From NCBI GenBank assembly GCA_965198795.1, contig OZ240674.1:2232001-2296000 (forward strand): 64,000 nt of DNA, written 5' to 3'. Of this stretch, positions 51,323-60,726 are shown piece by piece. Positions within the stretch are counted from its first letter, which is position 1, and every line of letters starts with the position of its first letter. The position numbers and the translations under genes are program-made. Under the pieces are notes generated by a model, which ran no database searches, was not told where the DNA came from, and worked only from the letters and a program-made list of their open reading frames with translations. This DNA is from G965198795 sp965198795 (GTDB lineage Bacteria > Pseudomonadota > Alphaproteobacteria > Rhodospirillales > Casp-alpha2).

Positions 51323-52281
51323 CGATGACAGATATCGTCGCCAGGGCGTTGGACGGAGAACGCGCCGCTATTGCCCGGCTGATTTCATTGGCCGAGGCGG
51401 GCGGCGAGATGGCGCGCAAGCCGTTGGCCCGTATTTATCAAACCGCCGGCAAGGCGCACGTCATTGGGATCACGGGTCCTCCCGGCGGCGGGAAATCCAC
51501 GCTGGTGACGGCGCTGGCCAAAATATTACGGATTCGGAATAAAAAGGTGGGCGTGATCGCCATCGACCCTTCGAGCCCGTTTTCAGGGGGCGCCGTATTG
51601 GGTGACAGGGTGCGCATGGCGGAACTCGCCGGCGATGATGGCGTCTTTATCCGCTCCTTCGCCACGCAAGGCGCGCTTGGCGGTTTGGCGCGCCCCGCTC
51701 TGGATACGGCGGATATTCTGGATGCGGCGGGTTTCGATACCGTTTTGATCGAGACTGTTGGCGTGGGTCAGGACGAGGTGGACGTCGCGCGCGCCGCGGC
51801 GACCGTCCTCGTGGTTTCCGCCCCGGGTCTCGGCGACGGCGTACAAGCCATCAAGGCGGGCGTTCTGGAAATCGCCGACATCCATGTCATCACCAAGGCC
51901 GACCAGCCGGGAACGGACAAGACCGCCGCGGATTTGGCGTCCGCCCTGGAATTGGGGATCAAGGCGCGCGCGAATGAGGGGTGGACCGTCCCGGTGCTTT
52001 CGACCAGCGCTCAAGCGGGAACCGGAATCGAAGCGCTCGCCGACGCCATTGAGGCGCACGGGACGTATCTGGCGTCTTCGGGCGCCGGTTGGACAAGAGC
52101 GCGCCAAACGGCCGGTCTTCGGCTTCAAATGGCCATAGAGGCGGACCTGCGCCGCGCCCTGGCCGAACCAAACGCGGACGTCCGGACCTTAATCGAACAG
52201 GTGGGGCGCCGGGCTTTGGATCCGGCCGAGGCGGTGTCGAGACTGCTGTCTCTGATGGTCAGGGACGCCTCGACCTTCTAA
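51319..52281 (+). CDS. meaB: Methylmalonyl-CoA mutase-associated GTPase MeaB
   Basis: G3E-family GTPase that protects or loads the cobalamin cofactor of methylmalonyl-CoA mutase. Walker A GITGPPGGGKSTL near residue 53, then IAIDPSSPFSGGAVLGDRVRM, IRSFATQGALGG, IETVGVGQDEVDV (switch) and ITKADQPG (NKxD-like). 320 residues, full length. GTG at 51319 overlaps the preceding stop; an ATG two codons later is equally possible. The mutase itself lies outside the window. B12 use agrees with the presence of nrdJ. Confidence 0.94.
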   Translation: MTMTDIVARALDGERAAIARLISLAEAGGEMARKPLARIYQTAGKAHVIGITGPPGGGKSTLVTALAKILRIRNKKVGVIAIDPSSPFSGGAVLGDRVRMAELAGDDGVFIRSFATQGALGGLARPALDTADILDAAGFDTVLIETVGVGQDEVDVARAAATVLVVSAPGLGDGVQAIKAGVLEIADIHVITKADQPGTDKTAADLASALELGIKARANEGWTVPVLSTSAQAGTGIEALADAIEAHGTYLASSGAGWTRARQTAGLRLQMAIEADLRRALAEPNADVRTLIEQVGRRALDPAEAVSRLLSLMVRDASTF

Positions 52282-52371
52282 TTGGTATTGTCATATTGCA
52301 GGTTTTTCCTCTATTTTTGAGGCCAATCTGGTTGCTTCGGAATCCGAATTATTCCGGGTTAGAGAGAGCCA

Positions 52372-53859
52372 ATGGCGATTCCCATGACCAACGCGGCGCT
52401 GGTTTCCATCGATCTGGAGACGGGGAACGGCGAGCCGCTGCACCGGCGGCTCTACGAGCAGATTCGGCGCGTGATCCTGGCGGGCGGTTTGCCGCCGGGC
52501 GCCAAGCTGCCGCCGACCCGCGATTTTGCCCGTGAATTAGGTATTTCCCGGAACACCGTCTTGTCCGCGTTCGAGCAATTGGCGGCGGAGGGCTATACGG
52601 AGGCGCGCGTGGGTTCGGGGACTCGCGTCGCTTTGGCGCTGCCGGAATCCCAGCCCTTGAGCGCCCCGGAAATCAAGCTCGCGCCAGCCAGAGACGTTTT
52701 TTCGGAGTTACCCGAGCGCATTCGTTCCTTGCCTCATCGCCGCCGGCCCGGCAGGCGGCCCGACCGGCCCTTTGAGCCGGGCATTCCGAATTTGGACCTG
52801 TTTCCTTTCGATGACTGGTCGCGTTTGATCACCAAGTTCTGGCGCAATCCGCCGAGGGACTTGCTGTTGTCGGGCGACATGGCCGGGTACCGGCCTCTGC
52901 GCGAGGCCGTGGCGGCTTATCTGGTCGCGGTTCGCGGCTTGAAGTGCGGCGCGGATCAAGTGATCATTACGTCCGGCGCGCAGCAGGGGATCGACCTGTG
53001 CGCCCGCACCGTGTTGGAGCCGGGCGATGATGTGGTGTTGGAAGACCCCGGCTATCGTGGGCTTGTGGCGGCTTTCACGGCCGCGGAGGCTCATTTTTCC
53101 TATCTGCCTGTGGACGGGGAGGGACTTAGCGTCGAGACGGGCCGGCGCATGAGTCTCCGTCCCAAAGTCATTGCCGTGACGCCGACGCACCAGTTCCCCA
53201 TGGGGCACGTGATGTCGCTCGCCCGCCGGCTGGATTTATTGGAATGGGCGGGGGAGACTGGCGCCTGGGTGCTTGAGGACGATTTTGACAGTGAATACCG
53301 CTACCGGGGACGGCCTTTGGCGGCCATGCAGGGCCTGGATGCGTCAGGACGGGTGATCTATGCCGGCACGCTGTCGAAGGTCATGTTCCCGGCCCTTCGG
53401 CTCGGATATCTGGTCGTGCCGGAAGGGTTGGTTGATCCCATGTTGAGTGTGCGGGCCGCGGTGGACGAGCATCCCTCCATTACGGCCCAACCTGCGCTGG
53501 CCGCATTTATCGAAAGCGGCCGCTTCGCCCAGCACGTCCGGCGCACACGGCTTGTCTATGGCGAATTGCAATCAAGGCTTATCGAACGTCTGAAGGCGTC
53601 TCTGGATGGGGCGTTGACCGTTCCCGATGACGACACGGGCATGCATCTGACTTGCGTCCTGAGTGACGCGCTGGCGTCGTGGACAACGGACCTCGACATC
53701 ATGAGGGAAGCCGCCAAGCTGGAAGTAACCGCGCCCGCGCTTTCCACCTATTGTCAGAACGACGGCCCGCAAGGGTTGGTGCTGGGCTACACGGGCTATC
53801 CGGAGCGTAAAATGCTGGAGGCGGCGGATTTGCTGGCGGAAGCCGTGGAGGCGGCTTGA
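52372..53859 (+). CDS. MocR-family transcription regulator (GntR-HTH plus aminotransferase domain)
   Basis: 495 residues. The winged helix GntR domain (about 20-90: PLHRRLYEQIRRVILAGGLPPGAKLPPTRDFARELGISRNTV) is joined to a class I aminotransferase-like domain binding PLP; the Schiff-base Lys is in IYAGTLSKVMFPALRLGYLV. Other motifs are VIITSGAQQGIDLCAR, VVLEDPGYRG, AVTPTHQFPMG and DDFDSEYRYRG. MocR regulators sense PLP or amino compounds (PdxR, GabR, TauR types). The regulated gene is not obvious; the neighbours are meaB and phaC. It has an upstream gap of about 90 bp that may hold its promoter. Confidence 0.93.
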   Translation: MAIPMTNAALVSIDLETGNGEPLHRRLYEQIRRVILAGGLPPGAKLPPTRDFARELGISRNTVLSAFEQLAAEGYTEARVGSGTRVALALPESQPLSAPEIKLAPARDVFSELPERIRSLPHRRRPGRRPDRPFEPGIPNLDLFPFDDWSRLITKFWRNPPRDLLLSGDMAGYRPLREAVAAYLVAVRGLKCGADQVIITSGAQQGIDLCARTVLEPGDDVVLEDPGYRGLVAAFTAAEAHFSYLPVDGEGLSVETGRRMSLRPKVIAVTPTHQFPMGHVMSLARRLDLLEWAGETGAWVLEDDFDSEYRYRGRPLAAMQGLDASGRVIYAGTLSKVMFPALRLGYLVVPEGLVDPMLSVRAAVDEHPSITAQPALAAFIESGRFAQHVRRTRLVYGELQSRLIERLKASLDGALTVPDDDTGMHLTCVLSDALASWTTDLDIMREAAKLEVTAPALSTYCQNDGPQGLVLGYTGYPERKMLEAADLLAEAVEAA

Positions 53860-54219
53860 CGCCGCCCTTGGCGTCCCGCCAGGCTTGGAAATGGTCCCGG
53901 GCGGCAGCGCCGTAATCCGGCAAATCCCGTTCGCTCCCCGTTTCTGGCGGCGGGACGAATTTCAGCGCTTCAAGCGTATGGGGTTCGCCGTCCCCGAAAT
54001 GGTCCGGAAACACCCTGGGAATGTCGAGGACATGACAGACCGGTTGCCATCGCAGAGGACACTTGTTGGATAGGTCACGGAACTCCCGGATTGTCCAACG
54101 TCTTGTGAACAGCGTTGGAGACCTGTTCGTTGTGTTAAGTCTTGAAGTCGTTCCGCCGTTCATGATCGAGCGCCGGGGCGGTGATAAAAACCGCTGTCAA
54201 GGTTTGGATATTTTTGACT
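53860..54219. other. Stretch between the MocR regulator and phaC; no gene assigned
   Basis: About 360 bp. A minus-strand frame covers most of it (ending inside the regulator gene) with a segment like ALKFVPPPETGSERDLPDYG and ARDHFQAWRDAKGG. This reads as possible protein, but no family is recognised and no ribosome-binding site is seen, so it may be a gene remnant or chance. No promoter or terminator with clear form is visible. Confidence 0.4.
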
Positions 54220-56028
54220 TCACGGTTTTGCCCTCACATAAGTTCCCGGTGCGTCGGCGAGGGGTTTAAGCCCGCCTTTCGCCGGGTCGCGGGCGTCCAC
54301 TACATCGCCGCCGGCTTTTTTCTTCACCCACTCATCCCAATCGGGCCACCAGGAGCCTTCGTGACGGGCCGCCTTTTCGAGCCAGGCGTCGCAGTCTTTG
54401 TACTTCCGGCTGTTGGTCCAATAGCAGTACTTGTTCGCATCGGGCGGGTTGATCACGCCCGCGATGTGGCCGGAAGCGGACAACACGAAGCGGATCGGGC
54501 CTTTGTAGTGCCTGGTCGCCTGATAGGCGGCTTTCCAGGGCGCGATGTGGTCTTCGCGGGTCGAGACGATGTAGGCCGGCGCCTTGATCCTGGTTAGGTC
54601 CAGGGGCGCGCCGGCGAGCGTAACGCCGCCCGGTTCGATCAGTTTGTTGCCGATATACATGGTGCGCAGGTAAAAGCTGTGCATGGCTGCGGGCATACGC
54701 GTCGAGTCCGAGTTCCAATAAAGCAGGTCGAACGGGAAAGGGTCTTTGCCGAGCAGATAGTTGTTCACCACAAACGACCAGATCAGATCATTGGCGCGCA
54801 GCATGTTGAACGTCGCCGCCATTTCGGAACCTTCCAGATAGCCTCGCTCGTTCATCTTCTTTTCCAGGCTCGCGACTTGTTCGTCGTCGATGAAGACGCC
54901 GAGATCGCCAGAATTCGAGAAGTCCACCATGGTGGTGAGGAAAGTGGCGGACTTGACCCGGTTCTTCCAATGCTTGCCGGTCTGTTGGGCGAGCCAGGCC
55001 AGGGCGCAGGCGGTCAAGGTGCCGCCGATGCAGTAGCCGATGATGTTCACCGCCGTTTCGCCGGTCTGATCCCTGATGGCGTCCATAGCGGCCAGCGGGC
55101 CTTGCAGCATGTAGTCTTCGAAGGACTTCTTGGCGAGTTCCGCGTCGGGGTTCACCCAGGAGATAACGAACACCGTGTGGCCTTGCGCCACGGCCCATTG
55201 AATGAACGAGTTCTTCTGGCGGAGATCCAGAATATAGAACTTGTTGATCCAGGGCGGGCAGATCAGCAGCGGCGTCTTGGCCACCGTATCCGTCGTCGGA
55301 GTGAACTGAAGCAATTCCATCAAGTCGTTGCGAAAGATCACCTTGCCGGGCGCGGTTGCGACGTTGACGCCGACTTCAAACGCATCCGCGTCAGTCATGC
55401 GGATCGCGAGTTTGCCGTCCCCGCGTTCCAGATCGGCGAGCAGATTATTTAGTCCGTTCACAAGGTTCTCGCCCTTGCTTTCAACGGTCGCCCGAAGAAC
55501 TTCCGGGTTGGTCATGACGAAATTCGTGGGCGACAGGGCGTCCGTGAACTGCTTGGTGTAGAAATTCACTTTCGCCTGGGTTTTGTCGTCGAGCCCATCG
55601 ACGTCATGGACGGCCGCCTCAAGCCAGCGCGCCGTCAATAGATAGGACTGTTTGATGTAGTCGAATACGAGGTTGTCGGACCAATCATCGTGCTTGAAGC
55701 GCCGGTCATCCAGAGCGGGTTCCGCGACGCCGGCGCCATCCTGGCCCATCATTTTCAAGGTCGTGGTCTGCCAAAGCTCCAGGTAGTTCTGCCAAAGCCC
55801 CATGCTCGACTCCATCACTTTGCGGGGATCGGACATCATTTTCGCCGTCATGTCCATGAACGCGCCGCCGATATTCAGCGGGTCCATTTCAGGAACGCTG
55901 ACTTCCGTGGAATTTCTGGCCAGCCAGTCGGAAACCAGCCGTTGGCTGCGCTCCGCGATCTCGGTCATGGATTTCCGCAACGCCTCCGGGTCGTCCATCA
56001 TGCTGGATTCTTGCGGCAGGTCGTTCAT
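54220..56028 (-). CDS. phaC: Class I poly(3-hydroxyalkanoate) synthase
   Basis: Polymerises 3-hydroxyacyl-CoA into PHB. The lipase-like box is NIIGYCIGGTL with catalytic Cys333; other family segments are FSLKGV-like PLLICPPWINKFYILDLRQKNS, FVISWVNPD, LLYWNSDSTRMPAAMHSFYLR and the His region LSASGHIAGVINPP. 602 residues, class I size. The ATG has AAGGA nine bases upstream. phaA/phaB are not adjacent; the phasin gene is 25 kb away. It is divergent from the OmpA-like lipoprotein gene. Confidence 0.95.
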   Translation of the reverse strand: MNDLPQESSMMDDPEALRKSMTEIAERSQRLVSDWLARNSTEVSVPEMDPLNIGGAFMDMTAKMMSDPRKVMESSMGLWQNYLELWQTTTLKMMGQDGAGVAEPALDDRRFKHDDWSDNLVFDYIKQSYLLTARWLEAAVHDVDGLDDKTQAKVNFYTKQFTDALSPTNFVMTNPEVLRATVESKGENLVNGLNNLLADLERGDGKLAIRMTDADAFEVGVNVATAPGKVIFRNDLMELLQFTPTTDTVAKTPLLICPPWINKFYILDLRQKNSFIQWAVAQGHTVFVISWVNPDAELAKKSFEDYMLQGPLAAMDAIRDQTGETAVNIIGYCIGGTLTACALAWLAQQTGKHWKNRVKSATFLTTMVDFSNSGDLGVFIDDEQVASLEKKMNERGYLEGSEMAATFNMLRANDLIWSFVVNNYLLGKDPFPFDLLYWNSDSTRMPAAMHSFYLRTMYIGNKLIEPGGVTLAGAPLDLTRIKAPAYIVSTREDHIAPWKAAYQATRHYKGPIRFVLSASGHIAGVINPPDANKYCYWTNSRKYKDCDAWLEKAARHEGSWWPDWDEWVKKKAGGDVVDARDPAKGGLKPLADAPGTYVRAKP

Positions 56029-56237
56029 GGGTGTCTATCCTTTGTGGTTCGGCTATGGTATCAGCCACCGTTCGCTGATTTTTAGAAGCTTCCCCGCGGC
56101 AGTACAACAGGCGCAGTGTCCGGGAGGGCGCGAAACGTCGGCGGCGCCCTGTGAGGGGCGGGCAGGGGAGCGGTTTGCGGCCTCCCCGCCGGGAAAGCCA
56201 AAAACGATTGGACTGATAAGACGGAGGGCGTCGATCG

Positions 56238-57431
56238 ATGGCAGAGCGTAAGGCGGGTCTTTTTGAAATGAATATTCAGGGGGCGGTGATCAATCGGGCC
56301 GCCGTGCGCGGGGTGGCGCGGCCCGCCTGTTGGGGTTTGTCGATGCTGGCGCTCGCGGCCTGTTCATCCCTGCCCGACGAGTTAAACCCGGCGGAATGGT
56401 ACAAAAGCACGTCTGAGCTGTTCGCTGGCGAGAGTTCCGCAGACCCTGACGAAGAGGCAAGGGAAGAGGAACGCCGCCAAAGCCGCCTGGCCCGCGAAAG
56501 CGATCAACCGCCCCCGGGAACGGCGGACGCCTTCCCGACATTGCGGGCCGCCGTTGACGAACGGGCCGTGAAACGGGGTCTAGGTCTCGCCGCCGATCCG
56601 GATCGCCCGCGCTACGCCGACGCGATTCCCCGTCAGGATACGGAACAGGCCGTCGCCGTCCTGGCCCCGAAACCAACGGCTCCCGCGCCGGCCCCGAAAC
56701 CAGCGGCCCCTGCTTCCGCGTCGACTCCCACGTCTCAACCGAAAGTGGCCGCCGTATCAGGCGGCGAGGTGCGTCTCCAAGTACCGAGCGCGGCCCAGCA
56801 GGAACAGCAATTCACAGCCATTCGTGCGCGGCTTCAGGCCCAGTTGGCCGAGATTCAGGCGAAGGCCGGACAACAACCGTCCCAGCCAGTTGGCGTGACC
56901 GACGCCATGCCTGTTCAGCTTGCGGGCGCGCCGCCGATCGTCGTGGTTTCGTCCGGCGGCGTTCTGGCCGTTCCAGCGTTCGCCGCCGTGACGGCGGCGC
57001 GCCGGTTCCCAGTCGCGGCCGCCGCCGTTCAACAAGTCGCCCCGCTGGTTGAAAATCGCGGCGCTTTGCCGGTGCCGCCGTCGGCCGTCCGTGTCGCGAC
57101 CATTGTCTTCAACAACGGTTCCGCCCGGTTGACGCGGAATGACCGGAAAATTTTAGCTCAGGTTGTGGGACTTCAGCGGTCTCAAGGCGGCGCTTTACGG
57201 GTTGTGGGACATTCATCCAGCCGGACGCGCAGTCTGACGCCCAACCGGCATCGCCAAGCCAACTTCCGCGTCTCGCTCCAGCGGGCGGAGGGAGTCGCCA
57301 GGGAGTTGACGCGTCTGGGGGGGCGGAATGTTTTGCTGGCGGCGGTGTCGGACGCCCAACCCTTGTTCTTCGAGGTGATGCCGACGGGCGAGGCCGGAAA
57401 CCGCCGGGCGGAGATTTATCTGGATCGTTAA
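56238..57431 (+). CDS. OmpA-like predicted outer-membrane lipoprotein
   Basis: 397 residues. A signal sequence with lipobox LALAACSS (Cys at about 42) predicts a lipid anchor. A Glu/Arg-rich and then Pro/Ala-rich linker (PTAPAPAPKPAAPASASTPT) spans about 100 residues, leading to a C-terminal OmpA/MotB peptidoglycan-binding domain: IVFNNGSARLTRNDRKILAQVVGL, LRVVGHSSSRTR and NFRVSLQRAEGVARELTRLG, NRRAEIYLDR. It should tether the outer membrane to peptidoglycan. It starts 12 bp before hom, possibly co-transcribed with it. Confidence 0.85.
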   Translation: MAERKAGLFEMNIQGAVINRAAVRGVARPACWGLSMLALAACSSLPDELNPAEWYKSTSELFAGESSADPDEEAREEERRQSRLARESDQPPPGTADAFPTLRAAVDERAVKRGLGLAADPDRPRYADAIPRQDTEQAVAVLAPKPTAPAPAPKPAAPASASTPTSQPKVAAVSGGEVRLQVPSAAQQEQQFTAIRARLQAQLAEIQAKAGQQPSQPVGVTDAMPVQLAGAPPIVVVSSGGVLAVPAFAAVTAARRFPVAAAAVQQVAPLVENRGALPVPPSAVRVATIVFNNGSARLTRNDRKILAQVVGLQRSQGGALRVVGHSSSRTRSLTPNRHRQANFRVSLQRAEGVARELTRLGGRNVLLAAVSDAQPLFFEVMPTGEAGNRRAEIYLDR

Positions 57432-57443
57432 GGCTGCCGAGAG

Positions 57444-58739
57444 ATGAGCAAGAAGCCCCTTCGCGTCGGCATCGCGGGGTTGGGGACCGTCGGGGCCTCC
57501 ACTACCGGAATATTAAAGACTCGCGCCGCGATGATTTCGGAGCGGGCGGGGCGGGATGTCGTCGTATCCGCTGTATCCGCGCGCGACCGTTCGAAAGATC
57601 GCGGCGTCGATCTGTCCGGAATCGACTGGGTGGACGACGCGCGCGCGCTCATTGACTGGGACGACCTGGATCTGGTCGTTGAACTGATTGGCGGCTCTGA
57701 AGGGATCGCGCTTGAGCTGGTCGAGGGCGCGCTCAAGGCCGGCCGGCATGTTGTGACCGCCAACAAGGCGTTGATCGCCCATCATGGTCAGATGTTGGCC
57801 GAGACGGCGGAGAAAAAGAAAGTTGGCCTGGCGTTCGAGGCGGCCGTCGCGGGCGGCGTTCCCATTCTGAAAACCATGCGCGAAGGTCTGATGGCCAACG
57901 AGTTGACCCGCGTGTACGGTATCCTCAACGGGACGTGCAATTACATCCTGACGGAAATGCGCGAGACGGGCCGGGAATTCCTGGACGTATTGGCGGAGGC
58001 CCAGGAGCTGGGTTACGCGGAAGCGGATCCCAGCTTTGACGTCGATGGAGTGGATGCGGCCCATAAACTCGCGATCCTCGCCTCCATGGCGTTTGGATCG
58101 AAAATCGATTTTGATTCGGTTCATATCGAGGGTATCCGGGAAGTCTCGGCCATCGATTTGGCCTTTGCCAGAGAACTGGGCTATGGCGTCAAGCTGCTTG
58201 GTTTGGCGGCCCGGACCGCATACGGAGTCACTCAGCGCGTTTATCCCTGCATGGTGCCGGTTGGCGCGACGATCAACCATGTCAATGGTGTCTTCAACGC
58301 GGTCGTGGCGGAAGGTGATTTTGTCGATCGCATCCAGATGGAAGGACGTGGAGCGGGCGGCGGTCCGACAGCGTCCGCCGTCGTCGCCGATGTCATCGAT
58401 ATCGCCAGAGGCTTGATCGCGCCCGCCTTTGCAAGGCCGGCGAGTGCGCTCGACAGCGGCAAGACCATTCCCATTAACGAACGCAGCGGGGCTTATTATC
58501 TGCGTTTTGAGGTGGTGGACAAACCAGGCGTCTTCGCCGGAATCGCCGCGGCTCTGCGGGATCATGAAGTCTCCATGGAGCAGATCATTCAACGCACCAC
58601 GCAGCCCGGCGAGCCGGTTCCCGTCGTCATGACCACCCATGTTGCGAACGAAGCGTCCGTCATGAACGCGCGCGACGCCATCGGCGCTCTTGACGCCGTG
58701 GTGACGTCTCCGCGTATCATTCGGATCGAAGCGCTCTAA
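57444..58739 (+). CDS. hom: Homoserine dehydrogenase
   Basis: Reduces aspartate semialdehyde to homoserine for threonine and methionine. N-terminal Rossmann motif VGIAGLGTVGASTTG, then VVELIGGSEG, VTANKALIAHHG, the catalytic segment AAVAGGVPILKTMREGLMANEL, LNGTCNYILTEM and AEADPSFDVDGVDAAHKLAI; a C-terminal ACT domain (YYLRFEVVDKPGVFAGIAAAL) gives feedback control. 431 residues, full length. In many alphaproteobacteria glpX and recJ follow; here the glpX position holds only a short relic. Confidence 0.96.
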   Translation: MSKKPLRVGIAGLGTVGASTTGILKTRAAMISERAGRDVVVSAVSARDRSKDRGVDLSGIDWVDDARALIDWDDLDLVVELIGGSEGIALELVEGALKAGRHVVTANKALIAHHGQMLAETAEKKKVGLAFEAAVAGGVPILKTMREGLMANELTRVYGILNGTCNYILTEMRETGREFLDVLAEAQELGYAEADPSFDVDGVDAAHKLAILASMAFGSKIDFDSVHIEGIREVSAIDLAFARELGYGVKLLGLAARTAYGVTQRVYPCMVPVGATINHVNGVFNAVVAEGDFVDRIQMEGRGAGGGPTASAVVADVIDIARGLIAPAFARPASALDSGKTIPINERSGAYYLRFEVVDKPGVFAGIAAALRDHEVSMEQIIQRTTQPGEPVPVVMTTHVANEASVMNARDAIGALDAVVTSPRIIRIEAL

Positions 58740-58796
58740 ACCACCCGCCAAGGCGCCGGTTAGGCGTATCGCTTCCGGGGCGAGAGGAGATTGTCA

Positions 58797-58904
58797 TTGA
58801 GTCCGCTCAGCACCATTGGCGCCGCCAGTCGAAACCCGGCGCTGGAGGCCGTTCGCGTGACCGGCCGCGTCCCGAACCTTGCGTTTTATCAGAGACCAGC
58901 ATAA
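58797..58904 (+). pseudogene. Candidate glpX N-terminal relic, translationally coupled to recJ
   Basis: A 35-codon frame starts with TTG after a strong GAGAGGAGA ribosome-binding site and ends TAATG, overlapping the recJ start by one base. It encodes SRNPALEAVRVTG near the middle, resembling the DRNLALELVRVTEAA start of class II fructose-1,6-bisphosphatase GlpX, then breaks off into unrelated residues. As I recall, glpX lies between hom and recJ in many alphaproteobacteria, the same position as here. The catalytic body is missing. Its intact translation start may now serve as a leader for recJ. Confidence 0.45.
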
Positions 58905-60715
58905 TGCCGACGCCGACGGCTGGCGCTGACGCCTCGCTTGAGCGCGCCGTTCTTGGTGTCGGAAACTCTCTTCTCGGCCGCTTCTGGCTGTCCTCCCTGG
59001 CCGACGAGCGGAAAGCGCTTGCTCTCGCTCAGCGGCTTTCCCTTTCCGAATTGACCGCCCGTGTCCTCAGCGCGCGCGGCGTAAATATGGACGCAATCCC
59101 GGCTTTCCTTGATCCGAAGCTGCGTGACTGGATGCCGGATCCGATGGTGCTTGCCGACATGGAACAAGGCGCGGAGCGGATCGCCGCCGCTGTCATGCAA
59201 GGCGAAACGATTGGAATTCTGGGTGATTATGATGTCGATGGCGCAACCTCGACAGCCCTGTTGCTGCGCTTCTTCGATAGCGCCGGCGCGCGCGCCGTTG
59301 TTCACATACCTGACAGAATTAAAGAGGGTTATGGCCCAAATACGGAGGCGCTGCTTGCATTGAAAACGAATCATCGTGTGTCTCTGGTGATTACGGTGGA
59401 TTGTGGAACCCTGTCCTTTGGTCCATTCTCGGACGCCAGGAACGCCGGGCTGGATTTGGTTGTGGTGGATCATCATACGGCTGAACCGCGGTTGCCGGAC
59501 GCGGTCGCGGTTATTAACCCCAATCGCCTGGATGATCGCAGCGGCCTGGGGCAGATGGCCGCGGTGGGAGTGGCGTATTTGACGGTCATCGCCGTTAACC
59601 GGCTCCTTCGAGACGCGGGCTGGTATGGCGAACGGCCAGAACCTGATCTTCTGCAATGGCTGGATCTGGTGGCTTTGGGCACGGTCTGCGATGTCGTTCC
59701 CTTGACGGGGTTGAATCGCGCCTTCGTAACTCAAGGGCTCCGGGTCATGGGGAAGCGCGGCAATATCGGTTTGACCGCCTTGGCCGACAAGGCTGGTGTC
59801 GATGAACCGCCCGCCTGCCATCATTTGGGTTTTATCCTGGGACCCCGGGTCAATGCCGGCGGACGGGTTGGGGCCAGCGATCTGGGTTATCGTCTTCTGT
59901 CAACCCGTTACAGGGACGAGGCGTGGCATTTGGCCGAGACTCTGGACCGTTTGAACAAGGAGCGCCAGGATCTAGAGCGCTCCGTTCTTGATCAGGCGGT
60001 CGAGCGGGTGAAGCGGGGCGGCGGCCCGTCCGCGGCCATCGTTGTCGCCGGCGAGGGCTGGCATCCCGGCGTCGCAGGGATCGTCGCCAGCCGTTTGAAG
60101 GAACGCTACAACCGTCCGGCTTGCGTCATCGCTCTGGACGCGGATGGCGTAAGGGGGACGGGATCGGGCCGCTCGGTGCCCGGCGTAGATCTGGGCGCGG
60201 CCGTCATTGCGGCCCGCCAGGCTGGGTTGCTGACCAAGGGTGGCGGTCATCCCATGGCGGCTGGATTTTCTCTATCCGCGAAAGAGTTGCCGGAGTTTGT
60301 GGCGTTTCTCAATGAGCGGGTGGGACGAATCGTCGCCGGCAGGGGATTGCGGGCCACCAGCATCATCGACGGCGCCTTGAGCCCCGAGGCGGCGACTCTG
60401 GCTCTGGCGGGCGAGTTGGAAAAACTGGGTCCTTTCGGCTCGGGTAATCCCGAGCCCCGTTTTGTGATTCCCCATGCCCGCGTGTCCTATGCGGACAGGG
60501 CGGGCGGCGATCATGTCCGCTGCGTCATCGCGAGGGAGGGACAACGTGGCGGCTTGAAGGCCATCGCCTTCCGCGTCTTGGAAACCCCGCTGGGAGGGGC
60601 GCTGCTGGAATTGTCGGGCCGGCCTATTCATCTTATGGGACGCCTGAGGGTCAACACCTGGCAAGGACGGTCGGATCCGCAGTTTCATATTGAGGACGCG
60701 GCCTGGCCCTCGTGA
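58904..60715 (+). CDS. recJ: Single-stranded-DNA-specific exonuclease RecJ
   Basis: 5'-3' exonuclease of DHH superfamily used in recombination and mismatch repair. Motifs: ILGDYDVDGATSTALLLRF (I), VITVDCGT (II), LDLVVVDHHTAE (III DHH), VINPNR (IV), and the DHHA1 end with GVAGIVASRLKERY and RGTGSGRSVPGVDLGAAV, GGGHPMAAGFSL. 603 residues, normal. The ATG at 58904 is inside TAATG of the upstream mini-frame, so translation is probably coupled. It is convergent with the PAS kinase gene. Confidence 0.96.
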   Translation: MPTPTAGADASLERAVLGVGNSLLGRFWLSSLADERKALALAQRLSLSELTARVLSARGVNMDAIPAFLDPKLRDWMPDPMVLADMEQGAERIAAAVMQGETIGILGDYDVDGATSTALLLRFFDSAGARAVVHIPDRIKEGYGPNTEALLALKTNHRVSLVITVDCGTLSFGPFSDARNAGLDLVVVDHHTAEPRLPDAVAVINPNRLDDRSGLGQMAAVGVAYLTVIAVNRLLRDAGWYGERPEPDLLQWLDLVALGTVCDVVPLTGLNRAFVTQGLRVMGKRGNIGLTALADKAGVDEPPACHHLGFILGPRVNAGGRVGASDLGYRLLSTRYRDEAWHLAETLDRLNKERQDLERSVLDQAVERVKRGGGPSAAIVVAGEGWHPGVAGIVASRLKERYNRPACVIALDADGVRGTGSGRSVPGVDLGAAVIAARQAGLLTKGGGHPMAAGFSLSAKELPEFVAFLNERVGRIVAGRGLRATSIIDGALSPEAATLALAGELEKLGPFGSGNPEPRFVIPHARVSYADRAGGDHVRCVIAREGQRGGLKAIAFRVLETPLGGALLELSGRPIHLMGRLRVNTWQGRSDPQFHIEDAAWPS

Positions 60716-60726
60716 CTGGGCGGGTC

